Of a stretch of DNA of 64,000 bases, positions 27,409 to 36,632 are shown piece after piece. The notes beneath the pieces were generated by a model. The model made no database searches, was not told the DNA's origin, and saw only the letters and a program-made list of their open reading frames with translations. Each line of letters begins with the position of its first letter. The stretch's first letter is position 1. The translations under genes were made by a program, and so were the position numbers. Source of the DNA: Halogeometricum sp. S1BR25-6 (lineage in GTDB: Archaea; Halobacteriota; Halobacteria; Halobacteriales; Haloferacaceae); contig NZ_JAMQOP010000001.1 in assembly GCF_031624495.1 (NCBI RefSeq), positions 496,001 through 560,000 of the forward strand. The letters are read 5' to 3'.

Positions 27409-28893
27409 ATGCGCCGCCGCGACTTCCTCCGCACCGGGGCGCTCGCCGGTGCGACCGCCCTCCTCCCCGCCGCCGCGACGCCGACGGCCGTCCATCCCGG
27501 CCCGTACCAACCGTACGGCCACGTCGACGTTCCGGGGACGAAGGAGGCCGTCACTTCGCCGGACGGGAACGTCGCCTACCTCGCCACCAGCACCGGGTAC
27601 GCGACGGTCGACGTCTCCGTTCCCGACCGCCCGGAACTCCTCGCCGACGTGCGCGAACCCCTCGCGGACCACGAGTCCGGACCCCTCCGCGGAATCTACG
27701 ACGTGAAACTCGACGCGACGGACTCCGAGACGCTGGTCGTCGTCGGCCCGGCGAACCCCCTCCCCGGCGCCGTCGCGGGCGTCCTCGTCGTCGACGTTAC
27801 CGACCCCGCCGCGCCCGAACGCGTCGCCTTCCACGAGACCGACTATCCGATTCACAACTGCTTCGCGCGCGACGGCCTGGCGTACCTGACGAAGAACGAC
27901 GGCGAGACGAACGCCCTCGTGATACTCGACCTCGACTCCGGCGAGACGCTCTCGGAGTGGACGCTCACGGACGTCGACGGCGCGTGGGCGGACGTGCGCA
28001 ACGGGCGTCGGTCCGTCCACGACGTGTACGTCCGCGGGGACGCCGCCTACCTCGCCCACTGGGACGCGGGCACGTGGATTCTGGACGTGTCGGACCCGGC
28101 CGCCCCCGAACGCGTCGGCGGCGTCGCGGTTCCCGACCCGACCGAACTCGCGGCCTCGACAGCCGAGAACGGGCGCGGAGGTATCCTCCCGCCCGGCAAC
28201 CACCACTACGTCGCCACCGACGAATCGGGGACGCTCCTCGCCGTCGGGAGGGAGTCGTGGGCGCGACGCGTCGGCGGGGGCGACGGGAGCGAAGAGTCCG
28301 AGTCGCGCCTCGTCGGCGGCCCCTCCGGCATCGACCTCTGGGACGTGTCGGACCCCGCCGCGCCGGAGAAGCTATCGACCATCGACCCGCCGCCGTCACC
28401 GGACCCGACGTACGGCGGCGTCTGGACCACCGCGCACAACTTCGAGCTCGCCGACGGCCGCCTGTACTCCTCGTGGTACCGCGGCGGCGTCAAGCGCCAC
28501 GACGTCTCGGACCCGCGGAACCCCGAACAACTGTCGCGGTGGCGGATGCCCGACGAAGCGTCGTTCTGGACCGCCCGCCTCGCGAAACCCGGCGCGCAGG
28601 AGGGTTTTTTCGTCGGGGCGAGTCGCGGCGTCGGCGACGTGCCGGGCCGCCTGTACACGTTCCCCGACCACGCGGGCCAACAGGCCTCGGCGCCGTCGCT
28701 CGCCCCCGAGAGAGCGAGCGAGACGGAGTCGCTCGTGGTGACGGGGACGGAGACAGAGACGTCGTCAGACGGACGCGCCGCAGAGACGGACGACGGCGCG
28801 TCGGCGTCCGCACCCGGATTCGGCGCGGGGGCCGCCGCGGGTGCACTCGGCCTCGCCGCGTGGCGACTCCGCCGGCGCGTCCGGCGGGAGTGA
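27409..28893 (+). CDS. Secreted LVIVD-repeat protein with Tat signal and PGF-CTERM-like tail
   Basis: 494 residues. The N-terminus has a twin-arginine signal ([20 protein letters not shown]), implying export of a folded protein. The body carries repeated LVIVD-type units with the hallmark VSDPAAPE or V(T/S)D(P)xxPE in at least five copies, predicting a beta-propeller. After a Thr/Glu/Ser-rich stalk the C-terminus is [17 protein letters not shown] then RRRVRRE, which fits the PGF-CTERM signal processed by archaeosortase with lipid attachment. It would therefore be surface-anchored; the ligand is unknown. Confidence 0.88.
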   Translation: MRRRDFLRTGALAGATALLPAAATPTAVHPGPYQPYGHVDVPGTKEAVTSPDGNVAYLATSTGYATVDVSVPDRPELLADVREPLADHESGPLRGIYDVKLDATDSETLVVVGPANPLPGAVAGVLVVDVTDPAAPERVAFHETDYPIHNCFARDGLAYLTKNDGETNALVILDLDSGETLSEWTLTDVDGAWADVRNGRRSVHDVYVRGDAAYLAHWDAGTWILDVSDPAAPERVGGVAVPDPTELAASTAENGRGGILPPGNHHYVATDESGTLLAVGRESWARRVGGGDGSEESESRLVGGPSGIDLWDVSDPAAPEKLSTIDPPPSPDPTYGGVWTTAHNFELADGRLYSSWYRGGVKRHDVSDPRNPEQLSRWRMPDEASFWTARLAKPGAQEGFFVGASRGVGDVPGRLYTFPDHAGQQASAPSLAPERASETESLVVTGTETETSSDGRAAETDDGASASAPGFGAGAAAGALGLAAWRLRRRVRRE

Positions 28894-29000
28894 CCCCAAC
28901 GCCCGAATCCGAGCGATAGAACGTGAGAGACATCCGTCCGCGCGCCGAGCGTCTGACGGTAACCGGAAGGCATCAAAGTGTGGGGCGCGAAGAGGGAGGT

Positions 29001-29333
29001 ATGACCGACGACGGGGACTCGCTGAAACGGCGTATCGAGGACTGGATGGTCGGCCAGATGCCCATCATCCAGATGCACGGCGGCGACAGCGTCGTCCGCA
29101 AGGCCGACCCCGAGTCCGGCGAAGTCGTCGTCGAACTCGGCGGCGCCTGTTCGGGGTGCGGCATCTCGAACATCACCGCGAACAACATCAAATCCGACCT
29201 CATCATGGACTTCGAGGACGTGACCGACGTGCAGGTGAAGGTCCCGAGTTCCGGCGACCACGGGGCCAGCACGGTCGAGGGCGGCCGCGGCGGCGAACTC
29301 CAGTACGGCGAGGAAGACACGGGGCACTTCTAA
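29001..29333 (+). CDS. NifU-like C-terminal domain protein
   Basis: 110 residues from ATG 29001. The NifU/Nfu domain is evident: [17 protein letters not shown], then [17 protein letters not shown] with the CxxC that carries a bridging Fe-S cluster in dimers. Such proteins act as Fe-S carriers delivering clusters to apo-enzymes. The C-terminal tail ([18 protein letters not shown]) is Gly-rich and probably flexible. A GGAGGT sequence touches the start codon with no spacer, so it is not a functional Shine-Dalgarno in the normal sense. Confidence 0.9.
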   Translation: MTDDGDSLKRRIEDWMVGQMPIIQMHGGDSVVRKADPESGEVVVELGGACSGCGISNITANNIKSDLIMDFEDVTDVQVKVPSSGDHGASTVEGGRGGELQYGEEDTGHF

Positions 29334-29340
29334 ACCCACC

Positions 29341-29394
29341 TTTTTGGCGGGGTCCTCGACGACGGCGAAGCCGTCGCCTCGACCCCCGCCAAAA
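29341..29394 (+). terminator. Large hairpin after the NifU-like gene
   Basis: An outer arm TTTTTGGCGGGG (29341-29352) faces CCCCCGCCAAAAG (about 29382-29394), and the inner core GACGGC-GAA-GCCGTC (29361-29375) is perfect. It starts 7 bases after the stop codon. It may be a terminator or mRNA stabiliser. Confidence 0.55.
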
Positions 29395-29539
29395 GCCTGG
29401 AGGGAAAAAGCCGCGACTCGCTTCGCTGGCGCTCGCTCGCCGCGGTACGACCGCTCGGAGTCTCCATTAGCCGCCGCTTCTCGCCGAAATCCACGGCGAG
29501 CGTGCAATACGGAATTCGGCTACGTTGAAACGCTCGGTT

Positions 29540-30003
29540 GCTGATAGTTTGCTAGGGCTGTGCTGAATAGAGAGCGCAAATCGGTCACGGACTCGGCACC
29601 TGCTGTAAGAGAATTGAATCGCTCAGAATAGGGGAGGTACGAATCGTTCGGTGAAGAAAGGTTACTTACCAGTACAATTCGTACAGACAGCCAATGAACG
29701 GGGCTTCTACTCTTCCCACCAAGTGTCCTGAATGCGGGGCAATTGAGTCCTATGTGAGGCGATTTGAGACTGGCGGAGGTTGGCGGTCCGTTTATCGGTG
29801 TTCAAACTGCGGACGGCAACATGTTCCATCGGACGGAGACACTGTTTCTTTCTGAATACGCACGTCTCTACTGAACGGCTGTTTCGCAATCAACGGCGTG
29901 AAACGAATCGCAGTGGCGTGCTGAATACGTCCTCTGTAGTCAACACGCGGTCTGTGTCAAGTACCACTGATTGCAACAGAAATAGATCTTCGGCTCGCTA
30001 ACC
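29540..30003. other. AT-rich accessory islet
   Basis: About 460 bases of visibly lower GC between the NifU-like gene and the HalOD1 gene. Besides the zinc-ribbon ORF, I see a short direct repeat, TGCTGAATA (about 29561 and 29919), and no other convincing coding sequence. There are no clear terminal inverted repeats. It is probably a decayed mobile-element fragment or horizontally acquired DNA. Confidence 0.55.
29694..29855 (+). CDS. Orphan zinc-ribbon protein in a low-GC islet
   Basis: 53 residues: CPEC at 11-14 and CSNC at 36-39, with YRCSNCGRQ resembling the N-terminal zinc ribbon of some transposases (for example IS1/IS1595-type) as well as stand-alone haloarchaeal zinc-finger proteins. 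No transposase catalytic domain follows. Base composition is near 50 percent GC across about 29540-30000, and codons such as TCT, ACT and GTT are common, unlike the strongly G/C-ending neighbours. It is probably acquired DNA: either a free-standing small protein or a transposase remnant. Confidence 0.6.
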   Translation: MNGASTLPTKCPECGAIESYVRRFETGGGWRSVYRCSNCGRQHVPSDGDTVSF

Positions 30004-30027
30004 GCTCTCCACCTCCGATTCGCCCGC

Positions 30028-30297
30028 TCACACTTTCACGAACTGCGCGCGTCCGCTCTGTCCGACCGTGATGCGGTAGCCCTCGTAGGTGAACGTCACC
30101 TCCACCTGCGCCTCCGGCGCGGGCGGGTTCGAGAACAGGTGGTCCAGCATGTGGTCGATCTGCGTATACGTCGGTTCGAGTCGGTCCGCAGCGGTTCCCT
30201 CCAACTCGGCAACGATTTCGGCCACCTGTACCGCCGGCTCCTCGGCGCTCGTCCGTAGCTGTCGCTGAATTATCGCGTCGTCCGGCGTCTCATCCAT
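30028..30297 (-). CDS. HalOD1 output-domain protein
   Basis: 89 residues from ATG 30297. An N-terminal helix (SAEEPAVQVAEIVAELEG), a short turn with LEPTYTQIDHML, and a C-terminal hairpin (VEVTFTYEGYRITVGQSG) match HalOD1. This is the second HalOD1 gene in the window. It could be a regulatory output module; no sensor kinase is adjacent. It is downstream of, and on the same strand as, the FAU-1-like operon. Confidence 0.8.
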   Translation of the reverse strand: MDETPDDAIIQRQLRTSAEEPAVQVAEIVAELEGTAADRLEPTYTQIDHMLDHLFSNPPAPEAQVEVTFTYEGYRITVGQSGRAQFVKV

Positions 30298-30363
30298 CCC
30301 ACTAACTCCTCGCAACCGCCCGACAAATAATTCGCGTTCGTTCGTCGTTCCCGCGACCGACTC

Positions 30364-31821
30364 TCACTTCGAGAGCGCGTTCTCCAGACTCGACGCCACC
30401 GACCGCGCCTTCTCGGCGAGGTCCTCGCCGACGTTCCCCGCTTCGACCGCCGCGTCCAGTTCGTCGTCGTCGACGCGTTCGACCGTCCCGTCGGGGTGTT
30501 TTATCACGTCGACGTGCAGGTCGACGTAGCGCGCCTCGTCGGGGAAGCACTCGACGGGCGTGCAGACGTTCACGTACGTCCCCTTCAGGTCGCCGTCGGC
30601 GCTCCGGTAGACGGTCGGATACCACCACCGACCCTCGCGGAACTTCGTCAGGGCGGTGTCGCCCGACTCCCGCGGCGTTCCGAGGGCGTCGTACGTCCCG
30701 CCGCCGGAGAGCGACCGCTCCACGGAGAGAGTTCCGTCGGCGTCCCACTCGACCACCTCGCCCCGGCCCAACTGGAACGCCCGCCCGTCGGGCTTGCCGT
30801 GCCCGATGGCGACCCTGTCACCCTCGACGGGACCGAACTGTCGCGTCACCACGCCGAACGGGAACTCCCCCGAGGGAGCGCACATCGCCTCCACGAAGTC
30901 CACCCCGGCGCTGGCGGCCTCGCAGGAGGCTTTCGTCCGGTGGTGACCCGGCATCGTCGTCTCCACGTCCCGCCGGTGCTCGTCCAACGCGAAACGCGAC
31001 TCGCGACCGAACCAGACCCACCGGCCCGCCCCGGGAACGGCGAGTCGCCGGAGCGGTTCGGGGTCGTCGTCCGCGTCCGCGAGGGCGTCGTCCATCGCTT
31101 CGGCGCGGTCGACTGCGCGTTCGAGGGCCGCGCCGAGGGCGTCCATGTCGGCCTTCGTGGCCGCGTGCGACCACTCGATGCCCCATCCCTCCGGTAGGTC
31201 GACGGAGAGGAAGTCGGTCATGCCGACGAGTTCGCGTCCGGCGGCGTCGTCGCGGGTGTCCACCGTGACGCCGTCGCGTCCGCGAACCAGCGTCGCGAGT
31301 CCCGCGCCGGCGCGCACGCCGGTTCCGAGCGACGCTCTCCGGTCGCTCCACGGCGGTTCCGGGTCGCGAACCTGCACGCGGACGGCGTCGCCCTCCTCGA
31401 TTCGTTCGTCCGCCTCGCGGAACGGGAGGAAGCCCTCCGACTCACCGAGCGAGCAGACCGCTCCGGAGCCTTTCGTCTCCGTCACGCGGGCGTCGAAGAC
31501 GGCGCCCGGCGGCGCGGGGTCGGCCCAGACGAACGTATCGATACCGACGGCTCCGAGTAGGTCCGTCACGGACCCGACGGCGTCGGCGTCGCCGTGGACG
31601 CCGACTCCCCGCCGGTCGTCCGTCGTCGCCGCCGTCACCTCGTGGTGGCCGTCCTCGAACTCCGCCTCAAAGCGGTCGCGGATGGGTTCGGAGGCCTGCA
31701 CCACCTCGTGGCCGGCCTCCAACAGGAGGCGTGTCAGGGCCGTCGTGTAGATGCCGCGGACGCGGACGCGCGCGGACTCGGGTTCGGGTTCGGAGGCGGG
31801 CCCGGATTCCTCCTCGCTCAT
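30364..31821 (-). CDS. FAU-1-like RNA-binding/RNase protein with DUF402 domain
   Basis: 485 residues from ATG 31821. An S1-like beta-barrel occurs at about 95-165 (GAVFDARVTETKGSGAVCSL), and the C-terminal DUF402 domain includes YVNVCTPVECFPDEARYVDLH and the following DVIKHPDGTVERVDDDE. This architecture matches archaeal FAU-1, an AU-rich-RNA-binding protein reported to have RNase E-like activity in Pyrococcus. The role here is inferred by homology. Its start overlaps the stop of the upstream DUF7532-like gene (ATGA), so the two form a coupled operon. Confidence 0.88.
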   Translation of the reverse strand: MSEEESGPASEPEPESARVRVRGIYTTALTRLLLEAGHEVVQASEPIRDRFEAEFEDGHHEVTAATTDDRRGVGVHGDADAVGSVTDLLGAVGIDTFVWADPAPPGAVFDARVTETKGSGAVCSLGESEGFLPFREADERIEEGDAVRVQVRDPEPPWSDRRASLGTGVRAGAGLATLVRGRDGVTVDTRDDAAGRELVGMTDFLSVDLPEGWGIEWSHAATKADMDALGAALERAVDRAEAMDDALADADDDPEPLRRLAVPGAGRWVWFGRESRFALDEHRRDVETTMPGHHRTKASCEAASAGVDFVEAMCAPSGEFPFGVVTRQFGPVEGDRVAIGHGKPDGRAFQLGRGEVVEWDADGTLSVERSLSGGGTYDALGTPRESGDTALTKFREGRWWYPTVYRSADGDLKGTYVNVCTPVECFPDEARYVDLHVDVIKHPDGTVERVDDDELDAAVEAGNVGEDLAEKARSVASSLENALSK

Positions 31822-32195
31822 CGCAACGAGTCCGGGTCGCGGGCAAACCGGACGCGGGCGTCGACGGTCGGTCCGAGCGACAGTTCGACCGTCTCGTCGT
31901 TCAACACTCGTCCGCCCTCGACGGGAACGCCCCACGAGTCGAAGCGGAGGTAGCCCCGCAGGTCGCTGCCGTGCGTGAACAGGTCGACGAACTCCACCTC
32001 GTGTTCCTGTATCTCGTCGGCGCTGTGGGCCATCTCCATGTCGGAGTACATCGTTCCGCCGTCCTCGAAGAACGCGCGGATGGTCTCGGCGTCGCGTTCG
32101 ACCGCGTCGGCGACGGCGTCGGAGGCGGTTCGAATCTCCTCGGTCGTGAGGCCGGCGTCGCGGAGGGCGGCCTGCGTGCGTTGGTCGAAGTGCAT
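31818..32195 (-). CDS. Conserved haloarchaeal protein (DUF7532-like)
   Basis: 125 residues from ATG 32195. The protein is acidic with a helical first half (TTEEIRTASDAVADAVERDA) and a beta-rich second half (LRGYLRFDSWGVPVEGG). No catalytic motif or metal site is apparent. The 4-base overlap with the FAU-1-like gene points to coordinated synthesis and perhaps a shared role in RNA metabolism (inference). The family name is from memory. Confidence 0.75.
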   Translation of the reverse strand: MHFDQRTQAALRDAGLTTEEIRTASDAVADAVERDAETIRAFFEDGGTMYSDMEMAHSADEIQEHEVEFVDLFTHGSDLRGYLRFDSWGVPVEGGRVLNDETVELSLGPTVDARVRFARDPDSLR

Positions 32196-32301
32196 GTCGT
32201 CGGGAGTAGGTTCCCACACCCTTTCAAGCGCCCGTTTTCGGCCGCCGACGCCGCGGTCGGCCGAAGACGTTACGGGGTGCCCATTGTATTGTCAGGGCGA
32301 G

Positions 32302-33312
32302 ATGGCAGAGAGACGAGACCCGGTCGAACGAGCATCGGAGCCCTCGACGGACCTCTACGACGTCTCCACGTGGGAGGAGCGGACGTCCGTCGACGGTCTC
32401 GCCGTGGCGCTGTATCGCCTCTTCACCGCGTCGGCCCGCATCGTCGTCGTCCTCCTCGCCCTGATACTCCTCCTCGCCATCGGCGGGTTCGCGGCGCTCA
32501 CCACCCCCGAGATAGGCCTGCTCACGGCCCTCTCGGCGATTCCCGCGCTGGGACTCGCCGGCTACGTCTACTACACCGACGCGACGACGAACGAACCGCT
32601 GTCGCTCCTCGTCGGGACGTTCCTCCTCGGCGTGCTGACCGCCAACTTCGCCGCCGTCCTCAACGGCGCCCTCCAGCAGTACTTCCAGGCGCTCGGCGGC
32701 CTCGGCATGATACTGTTCTTCTACCTCGTCGTCGGCCCTGTCGAGGAGACGGTGAAACTCCTCGCGGTGCGCCTGTACGCCTACACCGACGACCGGTTCG
32801 ACGCCGTCGTCGACGGCGCCGTCTACGGTGCGATGGCGGGTCTCGGCTTCGCGGTCATCGAGAACGCCCTCTACATCACCCGCCAACTCCCGCAGGGCGG
32901 CGACGGACTGGAGTTCGGCCTCGGCCTCATCGGCGCCGGCGGCGGCATCACGGCCGTCCGCGCCCTCGCGGGTCCGGGGCACGTCATCTACTCCGCCATC
33001 GCGGGCTACTACCTCGGACTCGCGAAGTTCAACCGCGAGAACCGCGGCCCCATCGTCGTCAAGGGCCTGCTCATCGCGGCGTTCGTCCACGCGACGTACA
33101 ACGCCACCGTGAGCATCGGCGCCGGACTCATCCAGACGTTCACGCCGCTCAGCGGTCTCTGGGCGTTCCTCGCGTACGTCCTCATCTACGACAGCATCTT
33201 CGGCCTCTACCTCATCCGGAAGATTCGACGGTACCGGCAGGCGTACCGGCGGGCGCACACGCCGATGCAGGACGACGGGTCGATCCAGTCGGAACAGACC
33301 GAGTTCGAGTAG
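32302..33312 (+). CDS. PrsW-family intramembrane metalloprotease
   Basis: 336 residues with about eight hydrophobic segments. The PrsW signature is present: VGPVEETVKLLAVRLYAYT (EExxK), GAMAGLGFAVIENALYI (FxxxEN) and two histidine-bearing helices, GPGHVIYSAIAGYYLGL and AAFVHATYNATVSI, which supply zinc ligands. PrsW proteases cleave membrane anti-sigma factors in Bacillus; the archaeal substrates are unknown. The N-terminal 40 residues are acidic and cytoplasmic. It is divergent from the DUF7532/FAU-1 operon. Confidence 0.92.
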   Translation: MAERRDPVERASEPSTDLYDVSTWEERTSVDGLAVALYRLFTASARIVVVLLALILLLAIGGFAALTTPEIGLLTALSAIPALGLAGYVYYTDATTNEPLSLLVGTFLLGVLTANFAAVLNGALQQYFQALGGLGMILFFYLVVGPVEETVKLLAVRLYAYTDDRFDAVVDGAVYGAMAGLGFAVIENALYITRQLPQGGDGLEFGLGLIGAGGGITAVRALAGPGHVIYSAIAGYYLGLAKFNRENRGPIVVKGLLIAAFVHATYNATVSIGAGLIQTFTPLSGLWAFLAYVLIYDSIFGLYLIRKIRRYRQAYRRAHTPMQDDGSIQSEQTEFE

Positions 33313-33345
33313 TCGGGTCGGTCGCCTCGGCGTTCTCGGTCGTTT

Positions 33346-33975
33346 TCAGTCGCTTCGGAGCGCGTCGGCGTACCCCGACACCATGTTCTCGACGTACTTC
33401 GCCACCACGTCCACCTCGACGTGGACGGGGTCGCCCACCGACTTCTCCGAGAGCGTCGTCACCTCGTACGTCGTCGGGATGACGGCGACGGCGAAATCGC
33501 CCTCGTGGCGGTCCGCGACGGTGAGGCTGATGCCGTCGAGACAGACGGAGCCCTTTCCCACGACGTAGTTCGCTATCGACTCGGGCAGGTCGAACTCGAA
33601 GTACCAGTCGTCGCCGACGCGTTCGATTCCGGTCACCGTCGTCGTCGTGTCGACGTGCCCCTGCACGATGTGGCCGTCGAGGCGGCCGTCGGCCCTGAGA
33701 GCGCGTTCGAGGTTGACCCGGTCGCCCTCTCCCACGTCTCCGAGATACGTCTTCTCGACCGTCTCGCTGGCGAGAAACACCTCGAACCAGCCCCCCTCCC
33801 CGTCCGCGCCGACCGAGAACTCCTCGACGGTGAGACAGACGCCGCCGACGGCGATGGACTGGCCGTGGCGGAGGTCCTCGAACGCCGCTTCGGGGGCGAT
33901 GCGGAGGCGCCGGCCGCCCTCGTCGTCCGTCGCGGCGACGACGACGCCGGTGCACTCGACGATTCCGGTGAACAT
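33346..33975 (-). CDS. ribE: Riboflavin synthase (bacterial-type alpha subunit)
   Basis: 209 residues forming two lumazine-binding repeats. It begins with the diagnostic MFTGIVE; GQSIAVGGVCLTV and GKGSVCLDGISLTV are the paired repeats, and GHIVQGHVDT joins them. It dismutates 6,7-dimethyl-8-ribityllumazine to riboflavin. Most archaea use an unrelated RibC-type enzyme, while haloarchaea carry this bacterial-type enzyme, an old transfer (established generally). It converges with the PrsW gene; the two stops lie about 33 bases apart. Confidence 0.96.
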   Translation of the reverse strand: MFTGIVECTGVVVAATDDEGGRRLRIAPEAAFEDLRHGQSIAVGGVCLTVEEFSVGADGEGGWFEVFLASETVEKTYLGDVGEGDRVNLERALRADGRLDGHIVQGHVDTTTTVTGIERVGDDWYFEFDLPESIANYVVGKGSVCLDGISLTVADRHEGDFAVAVIPTTYEVTTLSEKSVGDPVHVEVDVVAKYVENMVSGYADALRSD

Positions 33976-34123
33976 ACCTCCCGTCGCGTCCCGCGCGTGA
34001 AAAGCATCACGAGTTTGGTCCGCCGCGGGCCGCCGTCGGCGGGTGAATCGCGGTCGACGTTCCGGGCCCGCACACTCTCAGGCCGGGATACGCTTTTGTC
34101 GTCACTCGCCAACGCATCTCACA

Positions 34124-34768
34124 ATGACGCTCCTCTCACGGCTCCGAACCAGTTTCATCGCGGGGCTGTTCCTCGTCGCACCGCTGGCGGTGACGGTGTT
34201 CATCCTCGATTTCGTCTTCGACCGCCTGACGGCCATCATCCTCAACCCCATCGTGAACACGGCGGGGTTGACGAACGTGACCGGCGACGAGTTGCTGCTC
34301 GCGCAACTGCTGGCGGCGATGCTGCTCGCCGTTTCGCTCGTCGCCGTCGGCCACGTCGCCTCGCGCGAACTCGGCCGCCGCCTGTTCGGGGGGTTCGAGC
34401 GCGGCGTCAGCCTCATCCCTCTCGTCCGCACCGTCTACTTCGGGGTCCGACAGGTCTCGGAGTCGCTGTCCAGACAGAGCGACGGCTTCGACCACGTCGT
34501 CCTCGTGGAGTACCCTCGCGAGGGTCTGTACGCCATCGGCTTCGTGACGAACGACGCTCCCCGGTCAGCCGAGTCGGCGACCGACTCCGAGGAACTGCTC
34601 ACGGTGTTCGTCCCGCACAGCCCCAACCCGACGGCGGGGACGCTGGTGATGGCGCCGCCCGAGGAGGTGTTCGAGGTGGACATGTCCGTCCGGCGCGGCC
34701 TCCGCCTCGTCGTCACGACGGGCCTCGGCGTCGAAGAGGAGAAGTTGCCCGAGGGCGTCGTCAGGTGA
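34124..34768 (+). CDS. DUF502 family membrane protein
   Basis: 214 residues from ATG 34124. Two transmembrane helices at about 10-30 (FIAGLFLVAPLAVTVFILDF) and about 62-80 are followed by an extended cytosolic or surface domain with GVSLIPLVRTVYFGVRQV and the conserved FVPHSPNPTAGTL. DUF502 proteins occur in bacteria and archaea; their function is not established. The stop nearly touches that of the convergent transporter gene. Confidence 0.92.
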   Translation: MTLLSRLRTSFIAGLFLVAPLAVTVFILDFVFDRLTAIILNPIVNTAGLTNVTGDELLLAQLLAAMLLAVSLVAVGHVASRELGRRLFGGFERGVSLIPLVRTVYFGVRQVSESLSRQSDGFDHVVLVEYPREGLYAIGFVTNDAPRSAESATDSEELLTVFVPHSPNPTAGTLVMAPPEEVFEVDMSVRRGLRLVVTTGLGVEEEKLPEGVVR

Positions 34769-34769
34769 C

Positions 34770-36632
34770 CTAAAGTCCCCAGTACAGCGCGATACCGGCG
34801 GAGGTGACGACGGCGAGCAGCAGTTGCAGGGGCGCGCCGACGCGGACGTAATCCGAGAAGCGGTAGCCGCCGGGGCCGTACACCATGAGGTTCGTCTGGT
34901 AGCCGACGGGCGTCGTGAACGCCGTCGACGCCGCGAACGTCACCGCGAGGGCGAACGAGAACGGGTCGGCGCCGGCGCGGGCGGCCGTCGAGACGGCGAC
35001 GGGTAAGAAGAGGACGACGCTGGCGACGGGCGTGATGACGTTGGCGAACGCGCCCGTCAGCAGGTAGAACAGGGCGAGGACGACGACGGGCGCGAGGCCG
35101 GCCGTCGCGACGACGAGCGAATCGGCGACGAGCGCCACCGCCCCCGTCTCCCGGAGGGCGATGCCGAGGGGGACGACGCCCGCGAGGAGGAAGACGACGT
35201 TCCAGTTCACCGCGTCGTACGCCTCGTTCGGCGAGAGGACGCCCGAGACGACCATGGCGACGACGCCCGCGAGGGCGGCGACGGCGATGGGAAGTACGTC
35301 CAACGCGGCGAGGGTGACGACGCCGAACAGGACGGCAAAGGCGGCGACGGCGGTCCGACTCACGCCGCCCTCGCGCGCCCGCGCCATCACCTCGTCGAAC
35401 GCCTCGTTCGTCACGACGAAGTCGTCGTTCTCCGCGAGGAACTCCGCGGCCCGCTCGGTCGTCTGCATCAGGAGGGCGTCGCCGCCGCGCAGTTCCGTCG
35501 CGCCGATGCCGTCGCGGACGAGTTCGCCCCCGGCCCGTCGGACGGCGAGGACGGTGGCGTCGTAGCGCTCGCGGAGGCGGGCGCTCTCGACCGTCTCGCC
35601 CTCCAGCGCCGACTCCGGCGGGACGGCGAGTTCGATTAGCGTGCTGCGCTCGGGATTGTCGAGTTCGGCGTCCGTGACGGCGGCCCGCGGCAGTCGGCGC
35701 AGCGAGGCGAACTCGACGAACCGCTGGATGGTCGCGGGGTCACCTCGAACGGTGAGGACGTCCCTACTTTCCAACTCCCTGTCGGAGTCGACGGCGACGA
35801 AGTGCTCTCCGCCCCGCACAACGTCCAGCACGTCCAGTCCCAAGTCGCGACGCGCGTCCTCGGCGACCGTCTGCGCGAACGCGCCGACCAGCGGTGACCG
35901 CGAGGTGACGAGGACGCGCGCGAGGTACGACTGCACCTCGTATCGCTCGGTGCGCGATCCCGGCGGGACGCGGGCGGGCAACAGCCACTTCCCGACGGTG
36001 AGCAGGTACGCCGCGCCGACGAGGAAGACGACGACGCCGAGCGGCGTCAACTCGAAGACCCCGAACGGCCGGCCGATGAGTTCGGCCGATAGTTCGGAGG
36101 CGACGAGGTTCGTCGCGGTGCCGAACAGGGTGAGCGTCCCGGCGAGCATCGACGCGTAGGAGAGAGGGATGAGCAGTTTCGAAGGGGAGACGCCCGCCTC
36201 GTTGGCCAGGTCGGTCACCATCGGGATGAAGACGGCGACGACCGGCGTGTTGTTGACGATGCCGGCGATGGGGCCGGTGAGACCGATGACGGCCGCGAGG
36301 AGTCGGTTCTCGCTCCCGCGCGTCAGATGGGCGACTTCGACGCCGAGGCGGCGCACGACGCCCGTGCGTTGGATGCCGTCGCTCAGGACGTACATCGCCA
36401 TGACGGTCACCGTCGCGGAACTCGAAAACCCCGACAGCCCCGCCGCCGCCGACACCCCCGTGTACGGTTCGAGGGCGACGAGGACGACGATGACGGCGAT
36501 GGCCGTCACGTCGGGCGACACCGCCTCGGTGACGAACAGGGTGACGGTGCCGAGGAGGACGGCGGCGACGACGAGGACGCCGAGAGGGAGGTCCGCGCCG
36601 AGGAGTCCGACCGGGGGTGCCGTCGGTACCAT
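34770..36632 (-). CDS. SLC13-type permease with RCK_C domains
   Basis: 620 residues. An N-terminal block of transmembrane helices (LGVLVVAAVLLGTVTLF and following) contains the GIVNNTPVVAVFIP loop typical of divalent anion/sodium symporters. It is interrupted at about 215-390 by two TrkA-C (RCK_C) regulatory domains (including VDSDRELESRDVLTVRG and ELRGGDALLMQTT), then a second membrane block ends in NVITPVASVVLFLP and LMVYGPGGYRFSDYVRVG. Such proteins transport dicarboxylate, sulfate or phosphate; the substrate is not readable here. No cognate regulator is near. Confidence 0.9.
   Translation of the reverse strand: MVPTAPPVGLLGADLPLGVLVVAAVLLGTVTLFVTEAVSPDVTAIAVIVVLVALEPYTGVSAAAGLSGFSSSATVTVMAMYVLSDGIQRTGVVRRLGVEVAHLTRGSENRLLAAVIGLTGPIAGIVNNTPVVAVFIPMVTDLANEAGVSPSKLLIPLSYASMLAGTLTLFGTATNLVASELSAELIGRPFGVFELTPLGVVVFLVGAAYLLTVGKWLLPARVPPGSRTERYEVQSYLARVLVTSRSPLVGAFAQTVAEDARRDLGLDVLDVVRGGEHFVAVDSDRELESRDVLTVRGDPATIQRFVEFASLRRLPRAAVTDAELDNPERSTLIELAVPPESALEGETVESARLRERYDATVLAVRRAGGELVRDGIGATELRGGDALLMQTTERAAEFLAENDDFVVTNEAFDEVMARAREGGVSRTAVAAFAVLFGVVTLAALDVLPIAVAALAGVVAMVVSGVLSPNEAYDAVNWNVVFLLAGVVPLGIALRETGAVALVADSLVVATAGLAPVVVLALFYLLTGAFANVITPVASVVLFLPVAVSTAARAGADPFSFALAVTFAASTAFTTPVGYQTNLMVYGPGGYRFSDYVRVGAPLQLLLAVVTSAGIALYWGL

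Noticed and set aside
26281-28206. A 641-codon frame opposite the ROK and LVIVD genes
   Set aside because: Antisense shadow lacking any domain.
29554-29930. A complete insertion sequence bounded by TGCTGAATA
   Set aside because: The two copies are direct, only 9 bases, and no transposase or inverted ends are seen.
31731-33482. A 583-codon frame overlapping the PrsW gene
   Set aside because: Arg/Pro-rich shadow; the PrsW frame carries all protease motifs.
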